A DNA stretch of 64,000 bases, from contig CANNFY010000005.1 of the NCBI GenBank assembly GCA_947504045.1, forward strand, positions 1 to 64,000. Direction: 5' to 3'. Origin of the DNA: an uncultured Maribacter sp. GTDB taxonomy: Bacteria; Bacteroidota; Bacteroidia; Flavobacteriales; Flavobacteriaceae. Below, piece by piece: positions 43,164 to 50,846 of this stretch. Under the pieces are notes generated by a model that saw only the letters and a list, made by a program, of their open reading frames with translations, did no database searches and was not told the DNA's origin. Positions within the stretch are counted from its first letter, which is position 1. Each line of letters starts with the position of its first letter. The position numbers and the translations under genes are program-made.

Positions 43164-44137
43164 TGAATTTTTTTGATATAATAATTATAGGAGGTGGACC
43201 AATAGGAATAGCCTGTGGTCTAGAAGCGAAAAAAAAAGGTCTTACACACTTAATTATTGAAAAAGGACCTATTGTAAACTCTTTATATAATTACCCAGAT
43301 AAAATGCAATTTTTCTCCTCTGCAGAACGATTGGAAATTGACAACATTCCTTTTGTTTCTACGGAAGCTAAACCCAAAAGAGATGAGGCATTAGAATATT
43401 ACAGAAGAATTGTAACTAGCAACAACTTAAATATTAATTTATTTGAAGAGGTTATTGATGTTAAAAAAGAAACAGATATTTTTCAAATCACAACAAGTAA
43501 AAAACAATATACGTCTTCTAATGTCGTAATTGCTACAGGCTTTTATGACATTCCTAATTTATTAAATATTCCTGGCGAGAATTTAGAAAAAGTAAGTCAT
43601 TATTACAAAAACCCACATTATTATTCTGGTCAGAAAGTTGCCGTTATTGGAGCTAGTAACTCCTCTATTGATGCGGCTTTAGAATGTTGGCGTAAAGGCG
43701 CAGAAGTATCTTTAATTATAAGAGGAAAAGAAGTTGGCCCTAGAGTAAAATATTGGGTAAGACCAGATATAATAAACAGAATTGAAGAAGGCAGTATTAA
43801 CGTATACTACAATACTATTGTTAAAGAAATAACACCTAACACAATAACTGTAACAAACCAAGAAACAAAAAAATCAGAAACTATTGAAAATAATTTTGTT
43901 CTTGCTCTAACAGGGTATCAGCCTAACTTTAAATTTCTTCACAAACTTGGCGTAAATTTAAGCTCCGATAATAAAAAGCTGCCAGAGTATAACTCAGATA
44001 CTATGGAAACTAATATTTCTGGACTTTATTTAGCTGGTGTTGTTTGTGGTGGTATGGAAACGCACAAATGGTTTATTGAAAACTCTAGAATACACGCCAA
44101 ACAAATAATAAGCAATATATTACAAAATAAAAAGTAA
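43163..44137 (+). CDS. ypdA: YpdA-type FAD-dependent disulfide reductase (putative bacillithiol disulfide reductase)
   Basis: 324 residues. FAD-binding Rossmann site IIIGGGPIGIACGLEAKK at the start, NAD(P)H-binding site VAVIGASNSSIDAALECWRKG near 155-175, and a C-terminal FAD contact ISGLYLAGVVCGGMETHKWF. It lacks a CxxC active site, as expected for YpdA (Bdr), which reduces bacillithiol disulfide in Bacillus; many Bacteroidota are reported to make bacillithiol. Coupled to rpe, whose pathway supplies NADPH; that link is inference. Confidence 0.9.
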   Translation: MNFFDIIIIGGGPIGIACGLEAKKKGLTHLIIEKGPIVNSLYNYPDKMQFFSSAERLEIDNIPFVSTEAKPKRDEALEYYRRIVTSNNLNINLFEEVIDVKKETDIFQITTSKKQYTSSNVVIATGFYDIPNLLNIPGENLEKVSHYYKNPHYYSGQKVAVIGASNSSIDAALECWRKGAEVSLIIRGKEVGPRVKYWVRPDIINRIEEGSINVYYNTIVKEITPNTITVTNQETKKSETIENNFVLALTGYQPNFKFLHKLGVNLSSDNKKLPEYNSDTMETNISGLYLAGVVCGGMETHKWFIENSRIHAKQIISNILQNKK

Positions 44138-44145
44138 ATATACCT

Positions 44146-44159
44146 CCCTAAAAACAGGG
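44146..44159. promoter_or_regulatory. Candidate regulator site CCCTAAAAACAGGG upstream of the kinase gene
   Basis: A 14-bp inverted repeat starting 61 bp before the -7-like box CAATTTTG at 44207. The same motif (one base different) with the same 61-bp spacing lies at 46918-46931. The most likely binder is the LuxR-type regulator encoded between them. Confidence 0.6.
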
Positions 44160-44206
44160 ATATATTTTTTACTACTTAAAGCCTATTTTTTAAATAAATA
44201 ATATCT

Positions 44207-44214
44207 CAATTTTG
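44207..44214 (+). promoter_or_regulatory. -7-like box CAATTTTG for the kinase-regulator operon
   Basis: CAnnTTTG differs from TAnnTTTG at the first base, which fits an activator-dependent promoter. The kinase ATG is 62 bp downstream of the box. Confidence 0.45.
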
Positions 44215-44275
44215 TAATTGCCAAAAACCTTATTGTTTTACCAAATAAAATTTAAAAAGGGCTATAGAATAAAAA

Positions 44276-46249
44276 ATGAGGAATATAAAACTTAAAATAG
44301 GAAAACGTATATATTTTAAAAAAATGCTTTTTATATGTTTATGCCTATGTTTTATTACTTTAAGTGGCCAAGATAGTACCGCTAATAAAAACCAAATGGT
44401 TAATTTTTCTTGGTCTAAAAGAGGCCCTGAAAAATCTTTACAACCTTTTTATGAATTACTAAAAAGTACAGAATATGGCGTACAACGTTTTTCTGTTATA
44501 GAACAATTAATAGAGCATCATACAAAAAAGAGTAACACAGATTCTATTTTACATTACGGAAACTTATATATAAAAGAAATTGGAAATTGGAATCAAACAG
44601 AGCATATAAAGTTAAGACACTACTCTAAAGCACATTACTATTTAGGTACCGGAAGCCTTATGAACGGGCTTATAGACAACGCTATAAAATGGCACATTCA
44701 AGGCTTACGAGAATCTGAAGAATCTAATTTTAAAGAATATAATTACAAAAATAAATTAGGCTTATCTAAAAGTTACATTTACCAATTAAAACTAGATAAA
44801 GCCATAAAAATACTTCACAAATCTTTAAAAGAATTTTCACCAGAATTTCCTTCATTAAAAATTAAAAATTCTCTTTTACTAGGAAAAGCCTTTAGATTAA
44901 AAAAAGAATATGATAAAGCAGAATCCTATTATAAAGAAGGTTTAGAGATTGCTAATTCTTTAAACGATTTAGAAATGCAACTAACTATTAATTTAGACAT
45001 AGCTAAACTTTTAGAAGCAAAAGGCGATTTTGAAAAAGCTTTTAATGCCTATGAAAATACTAGAAATAAAGCTAAGGCTAATAATCTAGACGCTATTTAT
45101 TATGAAGGTTCTTTATTACTAGCAAAATATTATTACAAACATGAGCATTATGATGCTGCTCTTATAGGTTTATCTACAGCTTATATAAATGCCATAGATA
45201 GTAAAAACCTAGAATTTCAGAAAGAGTTATTACAAATACAAGCAAGAATCTTTTCCAAACAAAAAGACTATAATAATGCTTATGCAGTTATGACACAATT
45301 ATTTGGAGTAACTAGAAAAATAAACTCCAAACAACAACGCGAAATAATAAAAGAACTTGAAATACAGTACGAAACTTTAGAAAAAGAAAAAGAGATATCT
45401 AAACTAGAAGAAAATCAAATTAAAAGAGAGGCAGAGTTAGAAAGGCAAAAGACCATTAAATATGCTTTTTTAATAGGATTCCTAATTATATTAATTCCCG
45501 TAATTGCACTACTCTATACCTATTACCAAAAAATACAAACCCAAAGTCTACTATCAAAAAAACAAGAAGAAATAAACCAACAAAAAGTTACTACATTAAA
45601 GCAAGAACAAGAATTAAACTTAATTAAAGCCTCTATAGCTGGGCAAGATGAAGAGCGCAAACGTATTGCACAAGAACTACACGATAGTATTGGAGGTAAT
45701 TTGGCTGGTATTAAACTGCAACTTTCTAGCATAAATAACAAACCCAAAGAGTTTAAAATTATAACCAAACAGTTAGATGAAACTTACCAGTTAGTACGAA
45801 ACATATCGCATACTTTAATACCTAAAAAATTTAGACAAAATGAGTTTACTAATTTAATTAGTGAATACGCTAAAACAATAAGCGATACAGGAAAAATACA
45901 AGTAGATTTTTATCCTCATCCAAAAGAAGTAATAAATAAAATACCAGATGAAATTCAATCTGAATTATTTAAAATAATACAAGAATTAATGACAAATACT
46001 TTAAAACATGCAAATGCTAAAAAAGTAGATATTCATTTAAATTATATAGAAGATAAACTGTCTTTACTTTTCGAAGATAACGGACAAGGTTTTATTGCAG
46101 AAAATACTACAGATGGTATTGGTTTTAAAAACATAAAAAATAGAATTGAGGAAGTTTCTGGTTCTTTACATATAGATTCTACATTAAAAAGAGGAACCAT
46201 AATAGCAATAGAAATACCAATTTTTAATACAAATAAAAATGAAATATAA
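44276..46249 (+). CDS. TPR-containing sensor histidine kinase
   Basis: 657 residues. A second in-frame Met at residue 17 (44324) would leave a cleaner signal peptide (hydrophobic core LFICLCLCFITL) and may be the true start. TPR-like helices cover about 110-345 in the periplasm, a coiled coil 355-392, one membrane segment 395-416, then a cytoplasmic HisKA_3 domain with phospho-acceptor H469 in RIAQELHDSIGGNLAG and an HATPase_c domain with IIQELMTNTLKHANAK (N box) and FEDNGQGF plus GIGFKNIKNRIEE (G boxes). The TPR part presumably senses a protein or peptide. The regulator gene overlaps its end by 11 bp. Confidence 0.92.
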   Translation: MRNIKLKIGKRIYFKKMLFICLCLCFITLSGQDSTANKNQMVNFSWSKRGPEKSLQPFYELLKSTEYGVQRFSVIEQLIEHHTKKSNTDSILHYGNLYIKEIGNWNQTEHIKLRHYSKAHYYLGTGSLMNGLIDNAIKWHIQGLRESEESNFKEYNYKNKLGLSKSYIYQLKLDKAIKILHKSLKEFSPEFPSLKIKNSLLLGKAFRLKKEYDKAESYYKEGLEIANSLNDLEMQLTINLDIAKLLEAKGDFEKAFNAYENTRNKAKANNLDAIYYEGSLLLAKYYYKHEHYDAALIGLSTAYINAIDSKNLEFQKELLQIQARIFSKQKDYNNAYAVMTQLFGVTRKINSKQQREIIKELEIQYETLEKEKEISKLEENQIKREAELERQKTIKYAFLIGFLIILIPVIALLYTYYQKIQTQSLLSKKQEEINQQKVTTLKQEQELNLIKASIAGQDEERKRIAQELHDSIGGNLAGIKLQLSSINNKPKEFKIITKQLDETYQLVRNISHTLIPKKFRQNEFTNLISEYAKTISDTGKIQVDFYPHPKEVINKIPDEIQSELFKIIQELMTNTLKHANAKKVDIHLNYIEDKLSLLFEDNGQGFIAENTTDGIGFKNIKNRIEEVSGSLHIDSTLKRGTIIAIEIPIFNTNKNEI

Positions 46250-46883
46250 TCTTATAATAGTAGATGACCATAAGATGTTTATTGATGGTCTTCTAAGCAT
46301 TCTTAAAGATGCTCCAGAATATAATGTAGTACTTACTGCAAAAAACGGAGCACAAGTAGCAAAATATTTAGACATTAATGGTGTAGATGAATTAGACCTA
46401 CTAATTACAGATCTAACCATGCCAGAAATGGACGGTATAGCACTTAACCAATTAGTTAAAGACAAATACCCCAAATTAAAAACACTAATTGTTAGTATGC
46501 ATATTGATGGCGAAATGATTGATAAGCTTATACGTAATAATGCTGACGGTTATGTTCCAAAAAATGCTGAAAAAGAAGAGCTTCTTTCTGCAATAAACAC
46601 AATTATTAAAGGAGAAAAGTATTTTTCTCCAGAAATTAAAAGAGCATATACAGATGCCATGTTTAAAAATGAGAAAGTAAAAGAAATTAAACTTACTACA
46701 AGAGAAAAAGAAGTTTTAAAATTAATTGCAGAAGAAAATACAACCCAAGAAATTGCCGATATTTTATTTTTAAGCAAACATACTATAGAGAGTTATAGAA
46801 AAAATTTAATTTCTAAATTGAATGTAAAAAACTTAGCTGGCTTAACTAAACACGCTATTAAAATGGGGCTTTTAGAAGAGTAA
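46239..46883 (+). CDS. NarL/LuxR-family response regulator
   Basis: 214 residues. Receiver domain 1-125 with acidic pocket D9-D10, phosphorylation site D58 in LLITDLTMPEMDG, and Lys in GYVPKNAEKEE. The C-terminal LuxR/GerE HTH (about 150-212) reads LTTREKEVLKLIAEENTTQEIADILFLS then HTIESYRKNLISKL. It pairs with the kinase encoded just upstream (11-bp overlap). It probably binds as a dimer to the inverted repeats at 44146-44159 and 46918-46931. Confidence 0.95.
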   Translation: MKYNLIIVDDHKMFIDGLLSILKDAPEYNVVLTAKNGAQVAKYLDINGVDELDLLITDLTMPEMDGIALNQLVKDKYPKLKTLIVSMHIDGEMIDKLIRNNADGYVPKNAEKEELLSAINTIIKGEKYFSPEIKRAYTDAMFKNEKVKEIKLTTREKEVLKLIAEENTTQEIADILFLSKHTIESYRKNLISKLNVKNLAGLTKHAIKMGLLEE

Positions 46884-46915
46884 AACCATTTGTTACATAA
46901 TTTTAATTTTTAGAA

Positions 46916-46933
46916 CACCCTGAAAACAGGGTG
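46916..46933. promoter_or_regulatory. Candidate regulator site CCCTGAAAACAGGG upstream of the lipoprotein gene
   Basis: The 14-mer lies at 46918-46931 within a 7-bp-arm repeat CACCCTG-AAAA-CAGGGTG. It starts 61 bp before the -7-like box at 46979. An inverted half-site (CCCTAAAAAC on the minus strand, 46957-46966) lies between the two. Confidence 0.6.
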
Positions 46934-46978
46934 GTAATTTTAGCCTTTTAAGGTGTGTTTTTAGGGTGTGGATTATTG

Positions 46979-46986
46979 CAACTTTG
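46979..46986 (+). promoter_or_regulatory. -7-like box CAACTTTG for the lipoprotein operon
   Basis: Same CAnnTTTG form as at 44207-44214, ending 23 bp before the lipoprotein ATG. Confidence 0.45.
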
Positions 46987-47009
46987 TAGTGTTAAAAAAC
47001 ATTACAACT

Positions 47010-47393
47010 ATGAAATACCAAATTTTATTTATCACCATTACCGCATTATTTATTTCTTGTAGCAACGATAAAAAAGCTACAGAAACAACCAAACAATTTT
47101 CTAGCTTAAAATCGGACATTTTATTAGAAAACAGTCTTAACAAACCATTTAACGCTTCAGGAGTAAAAGAAGAACATACGTTATTTATTTCTGGTAAAAC
47201 TATTTTAGATGGCACTGCAACTTTTAAAATTACCGACACCAAAGGAGAAGAATTACATTGTAAATCTTTCCCAGCTAAAGACCTTATTCAAGAAGATTAC
47301 AAAACAGCTAACTCTACCTTACAAGAACAACATTTAAGAGAAGTTGTAGATGGCTACTTTGTAGACCAAGAAAATATAATTGCAAATCTTTAG
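47010..47393 (+). CDS. Small lipoprotein of unknown function
   Basis: 127 residues from ATG 47010; an upstream in-frame codon at 46968 would place the start before the -7-like box, so the ATG is preferred. The signal MKYQILFITITALFISC ends in a lipobox, so the mature protein starts at Cys17 (CSNDKK). The rest is hydrophilic with a strand-rich middle and a helical C-terminal part (STLQEQHLREVVDGYFVDQ). No family recognised. It lies downstream of the kinase-regulator pair and is preceded by the shared motif, so it is a candidate target of that system. Confidence 0.75.
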   Translation: MKYQILFITITALFISCSNDKKATETTKQFSSLKSDILLENSLNKPFNASGVKEEHTLFISGKTILDGTATFKITDTKGEELHCKSFPAKDLIQEDYKTANSTLQEQHLREVVDGYFVDQENIIANL

Positions 47394-47438
47394 TTATTTA
47401 GTTAGTTTTAAATTAACCACCAACCAAAATTTATTATT

Positions 47439-48047
47439 ATGATCATATTTGGAACAAGAACAGCTTTTATTGGTTCAAAAAAATCAACAACAAACGTAAG
47501 CTGCAATCATTGCGGAACAACAGGGCAAATTGTATATAGTATTTTTAGAAGTCATTTTCATGTTTTTTGGATACCTGTATTCCCAACAGGAAAAAAAGCC
47601 GTGTCAGAATGCCAACATTGCAAAAGAACTCTTAGTTATAAAGAGATGTCTGCTGAGATGAAAAAAGAATGTAATAGTATAAAAAATGACATTAAAGGTC
47701 CAATTTGGCAATTTTCTGGTTTATTTATATTTGCAGCCCTAATTGTATTTGCTGGTTTTGCTAGTAAAAACGATAAGAAAAATGAAGCAGAATATCTAAA
47801 AAGTCCAGCAGTTGGTGACATCTACGAATATTTTACCGACACAAAACAATATTCTACCATGAAGGTTTCAAAAGTTACTACCGACTCTGTATTTGTTCAA
47901 TTAAATGATTATGAAATAAGTAGAAGTAGTAAACTATACAAAATAGAGAAAGATGAAAATTACTCAGAATATACATATGGTTACTCTATAGATGAAATAA
48001 AAAGTATGTATGGCGAAAAAATAATTATAGATATTAATAGGGATTAA
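47439..48047 (+). CDS. Zinc-ribbon membrane protein of unknown function
   Basis: 202 residues. An N-terminal zinc ribbon with C22-NH-C25 and C58-QH-C61, one membrane segment at ~90-108, and a C-terminal ~90-residue domain (GDIYEYFTDTKQYSTMKVSKVTTDSVFVQLNDYE) of strands and a helix. The amphipathic segment YSIFRSHFHVFWIPVFPTGKK is seen in a family of small zinc-ribbon membrane proteins of unknown role. It starts 45 bp after the lipoprotein gene and probably belongs to the same operon. It converges with corA, 16 bp apart. Confidence 0.75.
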   Translation: MIIFGTRTAFIGSKKSTTNVSCNHCGTTGQIVYSIFRSHFHVFWIPVFPTGKKAVSECQHCKRTLSYKEMSAEMKKECNSIKNDIKGPIWQFSGLFIFAALIVFAGFASKNDKKNEAEYLKSPAVGDIYEYFTDTKQYSTMKVSKVTTDSVFVQLNDYEISRSSKLYKIEKDENYSEYTYGYSIDEIKSMYGEKIIIDINRD

Positions 48048-48063
48048 TTACTATTAATATCTA

Positions 48064-49119
48064 TTAAAGCCAATTTTTCTTTTTAAAATATAAGAGCATT
48101 CCAATAAATATAATAACCATTACTGCTAATAATATAAAGTATCCATTTTCATATTTAAGCTCTGGTATATTAACAAAATTCATCCCATAAATACCTGCTA
48201 AAAAAGTTAGTGGAATAAATATTACAGAAATTAGTGTTAGTAATTGCATTACTTGGTTCATTTTAAGACTCATTTCAGAAATAAATAGATCTTGAAGACC
48301 ATTTAATATTTCTCTGGTAGCATCTACAGTATCCATTACTTGAACGGTATGCTCATATAAATCTCTCACATATAATTGACTTGAATGATCTATAAAAGAG
48401 CTCTCTATTTTAGAAAACTTACTTATAGCTTCTCTTAAAGGAGAAACAGATTTTCGCATAGACATTAGTTCTTTTTTAAGTTGATGAATTTTATTTTTAT
48501 CTTGAACTTGTTGATTTTCAATAATTCTTTTTTCTAAGCCTTCTATTACCTCTTCTATTTCATCTAACACAACATAATAGTTATCAACAATACTATCTAT
48601 TAAAGCATACGCAAGGTAATCTGCTCCTCTTTGTCGTATTCTTCCTTTTCCTGTATTTATTCTTTTTCTAACAAATGCAAACAAATCGCTATCGGTTTCT
48701 TGTACTGTTAACATAAAACCGTTATTAAAAAATAATGCTACGTGTTCTTTTTTTATTTCGAGTTTAACATTATCAAAACTAATTGCTGCAAGAGTAATAA
48801 AAATACCATTATCGTATTCTTCAAATTTTGGCCTTTGATGAATATCTACTATACCTTCCTGCACAAGTGGATGTATTTCAAATAATTGTCCAACCTGTGT
48901 TATTAAGTCTGTATCATGCATTCCCCTAATATCATACCAATCTATTTTTTCTGCAGATGGTTTTTTTAAAATATTTTTGGAATGACTTTCTATAATTTGA
49001 TCATTACAATACGTATCATTATAGGCTAAATAATGTGTATATACATTATCTACTTTTTTGTTTCCTGTAAACACTACAGAACCTGGTGGTAATCCTATCT
49101 TCTTAGTATGTTTTCGCAT
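48064..49119 (-). CDS. corA: Magnesium/cobalt transporter CorA
   Basis: 351 residues from ATG 49119 (MRKHTKKIGLPPGSVVF). An ATG 24 codons upstream exists, but it lies in a leader hairpin and its added residues do not look like CorA. The cytoplasmic funnel domain covers ~1-285 and the two C-terminal membrane helices end the protein. The selectivity signature GMN is present in LAGIYGMNFVNIPEL. The C-terminus KKKNWL is basic as expected. It imports Mg2+ (also Co2+, Ni2+) down its gradient. The leader contains a terminator-like hairpin at 49174-49197. Confidence 0.95.
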   Translation of the reverse strand: MRKHTKKIGLPPGSVVFTGNKKVDNVYTHYLAYNDTYCNDQIIESHSKNILKKPSAEKIDWYDIRGMHDTDLITQVGQLFEIHPLVQEGIVDIHQRPKFEEYDNGIFITLAAISFDNVKLEIKKEHVALFFNNGFMLTVQETDSDLFAFVRKRINTGKGRIRQRGADYLAYALIDSIVDNYYVVLDEIEEVIEGLEKRIIENQQVQDKNKIHQLKKELMSMRKSVSPLREAISKFSKIESSFIDHSSQLYVRDLYEHTVQVMDTVDATREILNGLQDLFISEMSLKMNQVMQLLTLISVIFIPLTFLAGIYGMNFVNIPELKYENGYFILLAVMVIIFIGMLLYFKKKNWL

Positions 49120-49167
49120 AGCAAACTTTGTAATTGCTTTAGAATACAAGATATAACACTTTATTGT

Positions 49168-49197
49168 ACTAAAAAAGTCATGATTTCTCATGACTTT
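49168..49197 (-). promoter_or_regulatory. Terminator-like hairpin in the corA leader
   Basis: Perfect 10-bp stem AAAGTCATGA/TCATGACTTT (49174-49183 with 49188-49197), 4-nt loop, followed on the minus strand by six T, about 50 bp before the corA start. Position and form fit an attenuator controlling corA; it could instead terminate a transcript from upstream. Confidence 0.6.
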
Positions 49198-49404
49198 ATA
49201 GCTTCACAATAGTACTTTATTAAAAAACTGCTGCTAATTTATCTGAAAAATTATACTAAGGGCTAGCAAATTCTTCTATCTATAAACTAGTTTTTTCCAT
49301 GTCTCCTAGGCTGTTATGCGAGGTTAGGACAAATAAAATTTTTTAATCTTTCTTTTTCTATTACTCTATTTTTTGGGGGAAACATAGGAAAATTTCACAC
49401 CTTT
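49198..49404 (-). other. Intergenic region upstream of corA, possible structured leader
   Basis: 207 bp without an ORF. Most is AT-rich, but 49300-49330 is a GC-rich patch for this genome, with TCCTA/TAGGA arms enclosing about 16 nt. It could be part of a structured 5' leader of corA. No known riboswitch is recognised. Confidence 0.35.
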
Positions 49405-50037
49405 TTAATCTATTACTGTAACTAAATCTTCTGTACTTTTTCTTACTTTAACTAGGTTTACTAACCAATCTTTTTCTTCTTCTCTATAACCAATAGGTAA
49501 TAAAACAGCACTACGTAAACCTTTTTCTCTAAGACCTAAAATTTTATCTACCTCTGCTGGATTAAAACCCTCTAAAGGTGTTGCATCTACCTCTTCAAAA
49601 GCTGCAGCTGTAATAGCATGTGAAAAAGCGATATATGCTTGTTTAGATGCATGGTTAAAGTTTACTTCCGGGTCTTTTTTTGGGTAAGAATCTAATAGCA
49701 TTTGTCTATAATTTTCCCATCCTTCATTCTTAAAACCTCTAATTTCGTTTGTTAAATCAAACATTTTATTTATTCTATCTTCGGTATAGGTATCCCAAGC
49801 TGCAAATACTAATAGGTGAGAACAGTCTGTAATTACAGATTGGTTCCAAGCTACTGGTTTTATTTTTTCTTTAATTTCCTGGTTTGTAATAACATATATT
49901 TCAAAAGGTTGCAATCCGCTTGAAGTTGGTGCTAAACGTGCCGCTTCTAATATTCGGTCTATTTTTTCTTGTGAAACCTTTTTACCATTCATTGCTTTTG
50001 CAGCATACCTCCAATTTAATCTCTCTAATAATTTCAT
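49405..50037 (-). CDS. Nitroreductase-family NAD(P)H-dependent oxidoreductase
   Basis: 210 residues, one nitroreductase (FMN) domain. Features are RLNWRYAAKAMNGKKVS at the start (Arg/Lys contacts to FMN phosphate), ARLAPTSSGLQPFEIYV, CSHLLVFAAWDTYTEDRI, and GLREKGLRSAVLLPIGYREEEKDW. Such enzymes reduce nitro compounds and quinones. The start codon overlaps the stop of the tetR gene by 4 bp, so the regulator gene upstream very likely controls it. Confidence 0.92.
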   Translation of the reverse strand: MKLLERLNWRYAAKAMNGKKVSQEKIDRILEAARLAPTSSGLQPFEIYVITNQEIKEKIKPVAWNQSVITDCSHLLVFAAWDTYTEDRINKMFDLTNEIRGFKNEGWENYRQMLLDSYPKKDPEVNFNHASKQAYIAFSHAITAAAFEEVDATPLEGFNPAEVDKILGLREKGLRSAVLLPIGYREEEKDWLVNLVKVRKSTEDLVTVID

Positions 50038-50627
50038 TTATTCTTATTATTTTTTTTTATACTATTCCATGCTGCTGTATACGCAGCATTTATTTGTTCT
50101 TTAGTTAATTTAAACACTCCTCTTTTTTGTGCAACCATTAAAAATGATAATGGATTAATTGTATATGCATATAATACATAATCTGACAAAGGCATTATTA
50201 TCCCCTCTTCTTTTCCTTTTTTCCATAAATCTAATAACGGTTGTAAATGTTTAATACCTTCTTTTCTACAATCCTCATCAATCATAGGAGTATTATCACA
50301 TTGCGATAAAAACATAGCCTCATCACATTTTTTTAATTTAAATTCTGCAATACGATACCATATTTTTTTAAAACCACTTTCTATATCCACATCTTTAGTA
50401 TAAGTAGCAAAAGCATACGTTGTAAAAGAACTTTTAACTTCTAAATATGTTTTATTTACTAAGTCTTGCTTACCTTCAAAATATAGATATATGGTAGCTG
50501 GCGAAACACTTGCCGTTTTTGCAATTTTAGACATTGGAGCAGCATGAAAGCCGTTGTTATTTACAAGTTTTATTGTTGCTTTAATTAAAGCGTTACGCTT
50601 ATCTATACTCTTTTGAAGTCTAACCAT
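50034..50627 (-). CDS. TetR-family transcriptional regulator
   Basis: 197 residues. N-terminal HTH: KRNALIKATIKLVNNNGFHAAPMSKIAKTA followed by SPATIYLYFEGKQDLVNKTY, the standard TetR_N pattern. The C-terminal ligand domain is unassigned, with two Cys in SQCDNTPMIDEDCRKEG. It overlaps the nitroreductase gene by 4 bp and precedes it in transcription. Two inverted repeats sit just upstream and are candidate operators. Confidence 0.92.
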   Translation of the reverse strand: MVRLQKSIDKRNALIKATIKLVNNNGFHAAPMSKIAKTASVSPATIYLYFEGKQDLVNKTYLEVKSSFTTYAFATYTKDVDIESGFKKIWYRIAEFKLKKCDEAMFLSQCDNTPMIDEDCRKEGIKHLQPLLDLWKKGKEEGIIMPLSDYVLYAYTINPLSFLMVAQKRGVFKLTKEQINAAYTAAWNSIKKNNKNK

Positions 50628-50642
50628 AATTAAACATTTAAA

Positions 50643-50677
50643 GTGTAAAATTACACAAAAAAGAATAAACGTTCATT
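50643..50677. promoter_or_regulatory. Candidate TetR operators
   Basis: GTGTAA-AA-TTACAC at 50643-50656 and the near-palindrome AATAAACGTTCATT at 50664-50677 (12 of 14 symmetric), 16-50 bp before the tetR start. The second resembles the AACGTT-centred operators common for TetR regulators. Autoregulation is inferred. Confidence 0.5.
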
Positions 50678-50733
50678 TTTTTTAACACTACTTTAATTAA
50701 ATAGTTTTGTAAACAAAAACGTTACAAAATAAT

Positions 50734-50760
50734 ATAGGCAAGTAATTACTACTTGCCTAT
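50734..50760 (-). terminator. Hairpin after tRNA-Arg
   Basis: Arms ATAGGCAAGTA and TACTTGCCTAT (50734-50744 with 50750-50760), 5-nt loop, 3 bases beyond the tRNA 3' end. The T-tract on the minus strand is weak (TATTATTTTG). Confidence 0.7.
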
Positions 50761-50763
50761 TAG

Positions 50764-50837
50764 TGACCGCGAAGGGATTCAAACCCCCAACCCTCAGAGC
50801 CGAAATCTGATGCGCTATTCAGTTGCGCCACGCGGCC
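50764..50837 (-). tRNA. tRNA-Arg (anticodon TCG)
   Basis: 74 nt. Acceptor stem GGCCGCG/CGCGGTC with one G-T pair, D stem GCGC/GCGC, anticodon stem TCAGA/TCTGA with loop TTTCGGC, giving anticodon TCG (reads CGA and, by wobble, other CGN codons). T stem has two G-T pairs. The T loop is TTTGAAT, not TTCGAAT, and the D loop has G18-A19 rather than G18-G19, so positions 19 and 56 are A and T. No CCA is encoded. It lies 9 bp after yqeY on the same strand. Confidence 0.93.
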
Positions 50838-50846
50838 AAAATATTT

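Noticed and set aside
46916-46933. Hairpin CACCCTG/CAGGGTG as a terminator for the response regulator gene.
   Set aside because: No T-run follows, and an almost identical motif sits upstream of the kinase gene, so a DNA-binding site is a better explanation.
46968-47009. Upstream 14-codon extension of the lipoprotein gene.
   Set aside because: It would put the start codon before the -7-like box and hide the lipoprotein signal; the ATG at 47010 gives a canonical lipobox.
49120-49191. 24-codon N-terminal extension of CorA.
   Set aside because: Its ATG lies within the leader hairpin and the added residues do not resemble CorA; ATG 49119 gives the family start.
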